A stretch of DNA of 64,000 bases, taken from positions 124,001-188,000 of the forward strand of contig NZ_KE384312.1 in assembly GCF_000425145.1 (NCBI RefSeq), in the 5' to 3' direction. Position 1 is the stretch's first letter; each line of letters starts with the position of its first letter. Below are positions 40,546 to 48,732 of this stretch, piece by piece. A model generated the notes under the pieces. The model saw only the letters and a list, made by a program, of their open reading frames with translations, did no database searches and was not told the DNA's origin. This DNA comes from Pedobacter glucosidilyticus DSM 23534 (lineage in GTDB: Bacteria > Bacteroidota > Bacteroidia > Sphingobacteriales > Sphingobacteriaceae). The translations under genes and the position numbers were made by a program.

Positions 40546-41427
40546 ATGTTAAAAAGAAATATATTTATCATACTTCCTTTACTGTTATTAGGTAGTTTAG
40601 CTTTTGCTCAACAACCATTTATCAATCAGTATTACCATAATCAATACCTGATAAATCCTGCAAATGCAGGTATTAATGATGGGTTGGTTATAGGCTTGGC
40701 TTATCGTAACCAATTTAACAGTGTTGCGGGTGCACCTGTTAACCAAGCCATTACTGCTTCCTATAAAGCGGGTAAAAATGTTGGTTTAGGCTTGCAGGTT
40801 AACAATTCTTCTATAGGGTTGCTAAAAAGTACTGGTGCAGTTTTAAGTTATGCTTACCACTTGCCTTTAAGCAAAAGTTCAGAACAATTACATTTTGGGG
40901 TATCCGTAGGCGGACGACAGTTAAGGTTAGCTCAGTCAGATATTACGGCTTCTAATAGCGACCCCGTTGTAGGACAGTTTTCAGATAGACCTTTAACATT
41001 AGAATCAAATTTTGGTGTAGCCTATACCAATGATAAATTAAACCTTCAATTTAGCTTGCCTAACCTAAGCCGTTTACTCAAATCAGATATCATCACCACA
41101 AATAATTATTCTTATTACGCTGCAGCAAGTTATCTGTTTTTGGCAGATCAGAATTTAGGCTTTTCTGTTGAACCTATTTTAACCGCACAGGGTATTATTG
41201 ATAATGACCCTTTAATTGGTGGTGGTGCCAAATTAAATTTTTTAGATGATAAATTTAATTTGTTAGGCTATTATGGTAATAATAAAGTCTTAAGTTTTGG
41301 TTTGGGTTTCACCTATGATGAAATCATATCTTTCCAAGGTAATTACAATGCTTCTAACAATCAACTTCCTGGATTTAGTAATAGTTTTGAAATTGGTCTG
41401 AATATATTATTAAAGAAGAAGAAATAA
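40546..41427 (+). CDS. PorP/SprF family type IX secretion outer-membrane protein
   Basis: A 293-residue outer-membrane protein of the PorP/SprF family. The ATG at 40546 gives a signal peptide (MLKRNIFIILPLLLLGSLAFA-Q); the frame extends upstream only to a TTG at 40519. The family opening QQPFINQYYHNQYLINPANAGINDG is clear, followed by repeated amphipathic beta strands and a C-terminal barrel strand (SNSFEIGLNILLKKKK). In gliding-motility systems SprF-type members are needed for secretion or surface attachment of a neighbouring protein with a type B tail. The gene begins 43 bases after the giant type B protein, so it is most likely that protein's dedicated partner. Family call firm, partner assignment inferred from position. 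Confidence 0.9.
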   Translation: MLKRNIFIILPLLLLGSLAFAQQPFINQYYHNQYLINPANAGINDGLVIGLAYRNQFNSVAGAPVNQAITASYKAGKNVGLGLQVNNSSIGLLKSTGAVLSYAYHLPLSKSSEQLHFGVSVGGRQLRLAQSDITASNSDPVVGQFSDRPLTLESNFGVAYTNDKLNLQFSLPNLSRLLKSDIITTNNYSYYAAASYLFLADQNLGFSVEPILTAQGIIDNDPLIGGGAKLNFLDDKFNLLGYYGNNKVLSFGLGFTYDEIISFQGNYNASNNQLPGFSNSFEIGLNILLKKKK

Positions 41428-41482
41428 ATTTAACGCTCTTTTTTTTCTAACCTCAGTAATCAAAATTCCTTAACTGATATTG

Positions 41483-41546
41483 CAATATATTGTCTCCGAG
41501 TTTTAATATTTATGTCAAAATAGTTTAAGAAAGAGACAATATATTG
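41483..41546. promoter_or_regulatory. Perfect 14-base inverted repeat in the susC promoter region (candidate operator)
   Basis: CAATATATTGTCTC (41483-41496) and GAGACAATATATTG (41533-41546) are perfect complements with 36 bases between. The right arm abuts TTGG (41544-41547), a plausible -33 element 23 bases before TACTTTTG (41571-41578), which matches the Bacteroidota -7 consensus TAnnTTTG. The arrangement suits a dimeric regulator that loops or overlaps the promoter; an RNA hairpin is the alternative if transcription starts upstream. Confidence 0.6.
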
Positions 41547-41570
41547 GTTAATATTCTTTCATAAGCTTTC

Positions 41571-41578
41571 TACTTTTG
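41571..41578 (+). promoter_or_regulatory. Predicted -7 promoter element for the second susC operon
   Basis: TACTTTTG fits the Bacteroidota consensus TAnnTTTG and lies 31 bases before the susC ATG. A TTGG 23 bases upstream could be the -33 element. Matching by eye only; start site not known. Confidence 0.5.
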
Positions 41579-41609
41579 GATATAAACCGAAAATTATATT
41601 TAATCAATT

Positions 41610-44600
41610 ATGCAAAAACTAATTATTTCAAAGCAATTAAAATTGCTATTATGTGTGAGCACATTAATGTTTTTACATGTCCATTTGTTTGGACAAGCCT
41701 TAAGAGAAATTAAAGGTGTTGTAAAAGATGGTACCGGGGAACCATTAGCCGGGGCAACAGTCAAAGTAAAATCTACAACAAGAGGTGTTACTACTGATTT
41801 GGATGGTAAATTTACAATATCTATAGCTGATGGAGCCACTTTAGTAGTGAGCTATGTAGGTTATAAAACACTAGAAGTTAGAACGGGGACTTCAACTTAT
41901 TATCCTATAGAACTAGCTTCTGAAAATGTTTTAACTGATATTGTAGTAACAGGTTATGGTGTGCAAAGAAAGAGGGATATAACCGGTTCTACAACATCTA
42001 TTAAGGCCGAAGAAATAACACAAGTTCCGGTAATGAGCCCGGCACAAGCTTTACAAGGAAGAGCAGCTGGTGTAAACGTTATCCAATCTAGCGGTGCACC
42101 AGGTGGTGCAACCCAAGTGCAAATTAGAGGGGTGAACAACACTGGCGAAAGACGAGGTTCTAACTCTCCTTTATTTGTAATAGATGGTGTGCCTTTGTTT
42201 GAAGTTACCGGTGAGTTTACCGCAGGTGGTGGTGGCGCTAGTACACCAGACTTTAACTTAGGTAACCCCTTAGCAACCATCAATCCAAATGATATTGAAT
42301 CTATGGAGGTGTTAAAGGATGCTTCTGCAACTGCTATTTATGGTTCAAGGGCTGCCAATGGAGTGATTATCATTACCACCAAATCTGGTAAAGCTGGCAA
42401 AAGTAAAATCAATTTAGATTATTACTATGGGGCACAGCAAATGACCAACAAATGGGATATGCTTAATGCTACCGAGGGTATGATGGTGAGAAATCAAGCT
42501 ATCGTTAACGTAGTAAGTGGTCCAAGAAATATTGAACCAGAATTATTCAATCCTTTTTCTTTTGCTTCTAGCCCTGATTATCCAGGCAGCACAGATTGGC
42601 AAAACGAGTTATTTAGAACAGCACCTGTTCAGGATTTAAATTTATCGGTTTCTGGTGGGGTAGATAAAATCAGATATGCCGTTAGCGGTAACTATTTTAA
42701 CCAAGAAGGTATATTTTTAGATACCTATTCAGAAAGGTTATCAGGAAGAGCTAATTTAGATTTTGATGCTACAGATAAATTATCTTTCGGTATAAGAACA
42801 ACTGTATCAAGACAAACAGGAGATAATGCTTTCGACGCAAATGGTTTCCAAGGAAACGTCCTTATGGCTCTTACTTCTTTTTCTTATCAGCCAGCATACT
42901 TTGCAGATGGTTCTTATTGGGGGCCACCTAATACTAATGGAGTCGTTTTCGATAATAGAAACGGCGTTACAGAAGCTATCGAGTTCGATAAACTGGTAGA
43001 TAGAAATCGTGTTATTTCTAATGTTTTTGGAGAGTATAAAATAGCTAAAGGTTTAACTTTTAAAAGTTCTTTTGGTATTGATTTAGTAAATGTGAAGCAG
43101 CGTACTTATACTCCAGCTATTCTTAGAGGTCCTACCTTTACTTATGCAGGGCCTGACACTGCGCCAAACAATTTTTCTAGATCTCAATTAGATAACACCT
43201 CTGGAAGAAATTGGATTGCAGAGCAAACTTTAAACTACAATAGAACATTTAACAATGATCATAAATTAGACGTTTTACTAGGTTTTTCAGCTCAAGAATT
43301 TAATTTGGAAACGAATTTTATGAAGGCAGACGGCTCGTTAAATCCAAATTTATTATTGATAGGTCCAAACAATGCTACAATGGTAGCTTTTGCGGAATCT
43401 GTTTCTCAAAATACATTAGTATCTCAATTTAGTAGAGTTAACTACAGTTATAAAGGTCGTTATTTATTCACCGGTACAGTACGTAGAGATGGTTCTTCAA
43501 ACTTTGGTCCTGATAATCGCTATGGTATTTTCCCATCAGCATCGGTAGCTTACCGTATTTCTGAAGAAAATTTCTTTAAACCATTAAGAAGTGTAGTTGA
43601 TGATTTAAAAATCAGAGCGAGTTACGGTATAACCGGTAATCAGGATATTGGGGCTTTCGCTTTCATAGCTTTAATGAACCCAAGCAATTATGTCTTTAAC
43701 AATGCTTTAGCTACAGGTACAGCTCCTAATGGTATCCCAAATGCAGGTTTAAGATGGGAAGCTAACAAACAAACCGATATCGGTTTAGACGTTTCTTTCT
43801 TAAAAGGTAGAATCGTGTTTGCGGCAGATTATTTTGTTAAAAATGCAACGGATTTATTGTATAATAATTTATTACCAAGAACATCTGGCTTTTTCTCTCA
43901 ACAGCAAAACTTAGGGCAAATTCAGAACAAAGGTTTCGAGTTTGCTTTAAACACGGTTAATATTGATAAAGCTTTAAAATGGACTTCTAGCATCAACGTA
44001 TCAACCATCAAAAATAAAGTTATTAATATTGGTGTAGACGGTAGCGGAGCACCTTTAGAAATTAGAGGTATAACTCCAAGAGGCGTTGCGGGACCTATAA
44101 ACTTAACAAAAGCAGGATATCCAATAGGTTCTTTCTGGGGTTATCAAACTGATGGTTTATACCAAACAGTTGATGATATTTACAGAAGAAACCCTGATGG
44201 CTCTTTTATGGTAAATGCTACTACCGGTCAAAGAGTACCTTATCAAATTGGTCCGGGTAACAGAATTCCACAACCTGGAGATCAAAGATATATTGATGTT
44301 AACAACGATGGGATTTTAAACGATGCAGATAAAGTGATATTAGGCTCGCCATTTCCAGATTTATTTGGAGGTATCTCTAATAACTTTACCTATAAAAACT
44401 TTGGCTTAAATGTTTTTGCTAATTTCTCTTTAGGTAATGAGTTATTTAACCAGGCCAGACTACAAATTCAACAAGGTTTAAATTCTTGGGGTAGTGTAGA
44501 TAATTTAAATGCGTGGACTGGTCCTGGAACTACAAATACTTATCCAAGAGCTACTGCCGGAGCGCAATCTCAATTAAATTTGCTAGAGTCTAACAGGTTT

Positions 44601-44855
44601 ATTGATGACGCCTCTTTCTTAAGAATTCGTAACATCACTTTTTCTTATCAAGTTCCTGCTAAGTTTATTAACAAATATAAAATGCAGTCTTTACGCTTAT
44701 ATACCAGCGTATCCAATGCTTTTACATTTACCAAATATCAAGGTTGGGATCCAGAGGTTAGCAGTAATGGTAGTAATGGTATTAACGGAGGTCACGATTT
44801 AGGTTCTTACCCTGTTGCTCGTACTTTCCAAATGGGTATTAACATAGGCTTATAA
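41610..44855 (+). CDS. susC: SusC/RagA-family TonB-dependent outer-membrane transporter
   Basis: A complete 1081-residue SusC. A signal peptide (to HLFG-QA, about 29) is followed by a carboxypeptidase-regulatory-like domain (EIKGVVKDGTGEPLAGATVKVK, about 33-110) and the plug starting VVTGYGVQRKRDITG, with VFVIDGVPLFE-type and IESMEVLKDASATAIYGSRAA motifs. The barrel runs to the terminal strand FQMGINIGL. It would import oligosaccharides made by the secreted enzymes nearby. susD follows after 16 bases and a DUF4397 lipoprotein after that, ending at a strong terminator. No TonB-box-plus-anti-sigma (STN) extension is present, consistent with HTCS rather than sigma/anti-sigma control. Family secure. 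Confidence 0.96.
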   Translation: MQKLIISKQLKLLLCVSTLMFLHVHLFGQALREIKGVVKDGTGEPLAGATVKVKSTTRGVTTDLDGKFTISIADGATLVVSYVGYKTLEVRTGTSTYYPIELASENVLTDIVVTGYGVQRKRDITGSTTSIKAEEITQVPVMSPAQALQGRAAGVNVIQSSGAPGGATQVQIRGVNNTGERRGSNSPLFVIDGVPLFEVTGEFTAGGGGASTPDFNLGNPLATINPNDIESMEVLKDASATAIYGSRAANGVIIITTKSGKAGKSKINLDYYYGAQQMTNKWDMLNATEGMMVRNQAIVNVVSGPRNIEPELFNPFSFASSPDYPGSTDWQNELFRTAPVQDLNLSVSGGVDKIRYAVSGNYFNQEGIFLDTYSERLSGRANLDFDATDKLSFGIRTTVSRQTGDNAFDANGFQGNVLMALTSFSYQPAYFADGSYWGPPNTNGVVFDNRNGVTEAIEFDKLVDRNRVISNVFGEYKIAKGLTFKSSFGIDLVNVKQRTYTPAILRGPTFTYAGPDTAPNNFSRSQLDNTSGRNWIAEQTLNYNRTFNNDHKLDVLLGFSAQEFNLETNFMKADGSLNPNLLLIGPNNATMVAFAESVSQNTLVSQFSRVNYSYKGRYLFTGTVRRDGSSNFGPDNRYGIFPSASVAYRISEENFFKPLRSVVDDLKIRASYGITGNQDIGAFAFIALMNPSNYVFNNALATGTAPNGIPNAGLRWEANKQTDIGLDVSFLKGRIVFAADYFVKNATDLLYNNLLPRTSGFFSQQQNLGQIQNKGFEFALNTVNIDKALKWTSSINVSTIKNKVINIGVDGSGAPLEIRGITPRGVAGPINLTKAGYPIGSFWGYQTDGLYQTVDDIYRRNPDGSFMVNATTGQRVPYQIGPGNRIPQPGDQRYIDVNNDGILNDADKVILGSPFPDLFGGISNNFTYKNFGLNVFANFSLGNELFNQARLQIQQGLNSWGSVDNLNAWTGPGTTNTYPRATAGAQSQLNLLESNRFIDDASFLRIRNITFSYQVPAKFINKYKMQSLRLYTSVSNAFTFTKYQGWDPEVSSNGSNGINGGHDLGSYPVARTFQMGINIGL

Positions 44856-44871
44856 TTAAGATTTTTAAAAG

Positions 44872-46350
44872 ATGAAAAAGAATATAATCATATTTGGATT
44901 AGCATTTTTATCACTTACATCATGTGATAAGATGTTAGATGTAGATCCAAAGATATCGGGTAGAGCTTTAACAGATTTTTCTTTTGAAACGTTGCAAGGC
45001 GTTAGACAGGCATCTGTAGGTTTATATCCTCCTGTTTTGGGTGTGTACAGAAATATCTGGCAATTAGATGTCATGAGTGATGATGCACACAACACCGTTG
45101 CAGATGGATTAGAGACCAACTCTTTAGACAACAGAAGTGGGTTTGCTTATAACCTTTGGGCCGATTCTTACACAGGAATAAGCCGTTGTAATACTTTTTT
45201 AACTCGTGTGCCGGCTTTACAAACTCTTCCTGGTAATGAAACAGCTTTAAAAAACCAATTTTTAGGCGAAGCCTATTTTTTAAGAGCTTTACACTATTTT
45301 AATTTGGTGAGATTATACGGAGATGTTCCTTTGGTAACTGTAGAGCCAACTAATGTTAACCAGTTGTATATCCCTAGAACGCCAGCGGCACAGGTGTTTG
45401 CACAAATTGAAAGCGATTTATTACAAGCCATTTCTTTACTGCCAGCAAGATACCCTAATGCGGCTATAGTACAACCTATAGCTCCAAATATTGGTGGACA
45501 TACAGAAGTTGGTAGAGCAACTTCTGGGGCAGCCAGAACATTATTAGGCCACATGTATCTTACTACTGGTAATAATATTAAAGCAGAAGAGCAATTACAA
45601 GCTGTAGTAAATTCAGGTGTATACTCTCTAAATAGCAATTACGCAACTAACTTTGGCGCTTTACCAGGTGGTACAAAAAATGGTGTTGAATCTATTTTTG
45701 AAGCGCAATTTGCTCCCCAAGGTACGCTAGCTGGGGCACAAAACGACTTTGGATGGCAGTTTGCACCACCAGATGAGTTAAGTGGCGGTGTTGCTGGTTT
45801 TAACCGTTATATGCCTACCAATAAGGCTTTAACTTTAGCATCAGACCTAAACAATACCTTGGTAGAAAGCTTTAGCACTTCTGATTTAAGATTAAACTTA
45901 TCTGTAAGAACAAATGGTGGTACGCCTACCGTAGCAGTTTCAAGAAAATTTTATTCACAAGGTACGGGTAATACTTCTTCCATAAACTGGGTAGTATACC
46001 GTTATGCTGATGTTTTATTGATGTTAGCAGAAGCACAACAAGCGCAAGGTAACAAAGATGTTCAGGCATTGGCTAATTTAAACCTAGTACACAATCATCC
46101 AAGAACAGGTTTAGCAGCTTATGTGGGCTTAACGGGTAATGCTTTACGCGATGCAATCAGATTGGAGAGAAGATTAGAGCTGAACTTAGAGGGAAAAAGA
46201 TGGTTTGATTTATTGAGATGGGGAAATATTGTACAAGTGATGCAAGCACATAACAGACCAATACAAGCTAATACAGGTGGTTTATTGCCAATACCTAGAG
46301 CCGAAATGGATCTTAATCCTAACCTAACACCAAATCCAGGTTATAATTAA
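44872..46350 (+). CDS. susD: SusD/RagB-family surface glycan-binding lipoprotein
   Basis: A 492-residue SusD partner of the preceding SusC. Lipobox LTSC gives acylated Cys18, followed by DKMLDVDPK. SusD features include the FLGEAYFLRALHYFNLVRLYGDVPLV helix-loop, the YRYADVLLMLAEAQ helix, the RLERRLELNLEGKRWFDLLRWG segment and the closing LLPIPRAEMDLNPNL. It captures glycan fragments and closes over the SusC channel. The distance to susC is 16 bases and to the DUF4397 gene 15 bases, so the three are one operon. It shares only family-level similarity with the SusD at 2872, implying a different ligand. Family secure; ligand unknown. Confidence 0.96.
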   Translation: MKKNIIIFGLAFLSLTSCDKMLDVDPKISGRALTDFSFETLQGVRQASVGLYPPVLGVYRNIWQLDVMSDDAHNTVADGLETNSLDNRSGFAYNLWADSYTGISRCNTFLTRVPALQTLPGNETALKNQFLGEAYFLRALHYFNLVRLYGDVPLVTVEPTNVNQLYIPRTPAAQVFAQIESDLLQAISLLPARYPNAAIVQPIAPNIGGHTEVGRATSGAARTLLGHMYLTTGNNIKAEEQLQAVVNSGVYSLNSNYATNFGALPGGTKNGVESIFEAQFAPQGTLAGAQNDFGWQFAPPDELSGGVAGFNRYMPTNKALTLASDLNNTLVESFSTSDLRLNLSVRTNGGTPTVAVSRKFYSQGTGNTSSINWVVYRYADVLLMLAEAQQAQGNKDVQALANLNLVHNHPRTGLAAYVGLTGNALRDAIRLERRLELNLEGKRWFDLLRWGNIVQVMQAHNRPIQANTGGLLPIPRAEMDLNPNLTPNPGYN

Positions 46351-46365
46351 TTTAAAATCAGAAAA

Positions 46366-47244
46366 ATGAAATCGAAAAAATATATCCTATATAGCATAGC
46401 TTTATTTGCTGCTGCTTTTAGCGCTTGTAAAGAAGAAACTAGAGAAGGTATTACAGATGCGCCGGACATGGCTAAAGTTGCCATTATGCAAACAGCTACT
46501 GAAGTAAGACCGGGTTTAACCACCCATAATCCAACTAGTTTGGTATTAGGTTATTACTTTAACTTAGATGGAAGAAGGTTATATTCTCAAGTAATGCAAG
46601 TTAACCGTACTACTGGTTATTTTTTAACCTCTCCAGGAAGCAAAAATTTATTAATAGACAGCACAAGGTATGTAGCTGATTTTATCCAGCCACACGCTAA
46701 TGTTGCTTCTGTTCCTTTAAATTTAGAAAGAGGTAAATATTACTCGGTATTTTTAGGTGGTAGGATTCAGGCACCAGACGTTTTAGTTACTGAGGATAAT
46801 TTTACCAGACCAGTTGCGGGTAAAGCAAGTATCCGTTTTGTACACATGTCGCCAGATACAGGTCCAATTGATTTGGCAACAGGGCCTTCTACTGCTACAC
46901 CAGCAAGTTTATCTACATTAATCAGTAATTTAGCTTTTAAAAATGCAAGTCAGTTTGTTACAGTAGATGCAGGTGGTTATAAATTGAGTATTCGTCCAAC
47001 AGGGGTGACTACAGCTATTCCAACATTTACTTCTTCTGTCGCTGTTAATAATAGCCAGATATTGCCAACTTGGATCAATATGGCTACATCTACAAGCGAT
47101 GAGTTTACTTTGAAATTTGAGTCTGGTAAAGTTTATACCATGGTGTTAAGAGGTTATCGAAACGTTAACTTAACTAACCCAACCCAAATTGGCTCAAACC
47201 TGAATAGAATAAATGTGGGTACAGTTATCAATATGTATTGGTAG
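46366..47244 (+). CDS. DUF4397-containing lipoprotein (candidate surface glycan-binding protein)
   Basis: A 292-residue lipoprotein with lipobox FSAC (Cys21). It carries a DUF4397-like immunoglobulin-fold region around residues 150-240, recognised by KASIRFVHMSPDTGPIDLATGP, a pattern that matches RVVHASPDAP-type family members. There is no catalytic motif. Its position as third gene after susC and susD, immediately before the terminator, is the usual place of an accessory surface glycan-binding protein. That role is inferred from context; DUF4397 itself has no settled function. Confidence 0.75.
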   Translation: MKSKKYILYSIALFAAAFSACKEETREGITDAPDMAKVAIMQTATEVRPGLTTHNPTSLVLGYYFNLDGRRLYSQVMQVNRTTGYFLTSPGSKNLLIDSTRYVADFIQPHANVASVPLNLERGKYYSVFLGGRIQAPDVLVTEDNFTRPVAGKASIRFVHMSPDTGPIDLATGPSTATPASLSTLISNLAFKNASQFVTVDAGGYKLSIRPTGVTTAIPTFTSSVAVNNSQILPTWINMATSTSDEFTLKFESGKVYTMVLRGYRNVNLTNPTQIGSNLNRINVGTVINMYW

Positions 47245-47278
47245 TTTCCCATTAAAGTTTAATTTGTTGTGATAATGT

Positions 47279-47315
47279 TAAAGCGCCCGGATTTATGCCG
47301 GGTGCTTTATTTTTA
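47279..47315 (+). terminator. Intrinsic terminator ending the susC-susD-DUF4397 operon
   Basis: Arms TAAAGCGCCCGG (47279-47290) and CCGGGTGCTTTA (47298-47309) pair with one G-T wobble around a seven-base loop, followed by TTTTT. The next gene starts 17 bases later, so it must have its own start or rely on read-through. Confidence 0.9.
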
Positions 47316-47331
47316 AAGAAACCTTTATAAT

Positions 47332-48552
47332 ATGAATCTAAAACCAATCATTTTTGCCTGCTTGTTCTTTTTTGGAAACCCATTATTTGCTCAAAAATTT
47401 TTTAATAAGGCTGTTCTTACTGCTGAGACACATTTAAACAACATGGTGGCTAAAGAAACTGATCCTTTAGTTATACCACGCTCTCTTTTTAATGATGGTT
47501 CTTTTAAAAGTGTTGATATGTACGATTGGACAAGCGGTTTTTTTGCTGGTAATTTATGGTATGGTTACGAGCTTAGTGAAAACACCAATTTAAAACAGGA
47601 AGCCATTAAATGGACAAAAGCTTTAGAGCCTATTAAGTTTTATACTGAAAATCATGATTTAGGTTTTATGGCCTATTGCAGTTTTGGAAATGCGTACAGG
47701 CTTACTAAAGAAACTTATTATAAGGATGTACTGATAGAAGCAGCAAAGTCTTTAGCTACCAGATATAACCCAACAGTTAAAGCTATCAAATCATGGAATG
47801 ATTTTCCGGCTGCCGATAGCGTAAATATTTATAATTTCCCAGTCATCATAGATAATATGATGAATTTAGAACTGTTATTTTTTGCTAGTAAAGAAAGCGG
47901 AAATCCTTATTTTAAAGATATAGCTATTGCACACGCCAATACAACCATTAAACATCACTTCAGAGAGGATTATAGTACTTATCATGTGCTGTGTTATGAT
48001 ACCCTCACTGCAAAACCCATAGTTAAAGAAACCAACCAAGGTTATGCGCATGAGTCTGCTTGGTCTAGGGGACAAGCTTGGGGCTTATATGGTTTTACGG
48101 TTTGTTACAGAGAAACAAAAGACCCTCAGTATTTACAACAGGCAGAAAAAATTGCACAATTTATCATCAATCATCCAAACCTTCCAAAAGATGGGGTTCC
48201 ATATTGGGATTATCATGTAAATCAACCAAATTACAAACCTGTTTTTAACTATCAACCAAATCAATATCCTATTGTGCCGAGAGACGCATCAGCAGCAGCT
48301 ATCACAAGTTCTGCATTGTTTGAATTGAGTAAATACAGTAAGGAATCTGCGCAGCTTTATGAAGATTTTGCCATCAAAATTTTAAAATCATTAAGTAAAA
48401 AGCAGTATTTAGCTAAACCTCAAACAAATCATCATTTCATTCTAAAACACAGTGTTGGAAGCCTACCTCATAACAAAGAAGTAAATGTACCTTTAGTATA
48501 TGCAGATTATTATTATCTGGAAGCTTTGTTAAGATATCAGGCTTTAAAATAA
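47332..48552 (+). CDS. GH88 unsaturated glucuronyl hydrolase
   Basis: A 406-residue exported GH88 enzyme that removes the 4,5-unsaturated uronate left at the non-reducing end by polysaccharide lyases. A signal peptide ends at LFA-Q (20). The (alpha/alpha)6 barrel shows MYDWTSGFFAGNLWY, NHDLGFM with catalytic-type D109, PVIIDNMMNLELLF with D174, QGYAHESAWSRGQAWGLYG and PRDASAAAI, all GH88 signatures. In many relatives the position before ESAW is Asp rather than His. Its presence implies that lyases act on a uronic-acid-containing substrate, fitting the BNR_4 proteins on either side. It lies between the susCD operon and two BNR_4 genes. Family firm; GH105 is excluded by these motifs. Confidence 0.92.
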   Translation: MNLKPIIFACLFFFGNPLFAQKFFNKAVLTAETHLNNMVAKETDPLVIPRSLFNDGSFKSVDMYDWTSGFFAGNLWYGYELSENTNLKQEAIKWTKALEPIKFYTENHDLGFMAYCSFGNAYRLTKETYYKDVLIEAAKSLATRYNPTVKAIKSWNDFPAADSVNIYNFPVIIDNMMNLELLFFASKESGNPYFKDIAIAHANTTIKHHFREDYSTYHVLCYDTLTAKPIVKETNQGYAHESAWSRGQAWGLYGFTVCYRETKDPQYLQQAEKIAQFIINHPNLPKDGVPYWDYHVNQPNYKPVFNYQPNQYPIVPRDASAAAITSSALFELSKYSKESAQLYEDFAIKILKSLSKKQYLAKPQTNHHFILKHSVGSLPHNKEVNVPLVYADYYYLEALLRYQALK

Positions 48553-48732
48553 AGCAATTAAATTGTTTTAAAAATCAGCTGTTTATGATAAGATTTTAAT
48601 AAATTAAATCAAGTGATTTTTTAATAAAGATATAGTTAAAAAATGCCAATAAAGTTATAAAGATGGTCAATCTAATTTAAAACTGTAAAGCGTAATATAA
48701 TTAATATAGCCGCAGATTTATAAATTGATATC

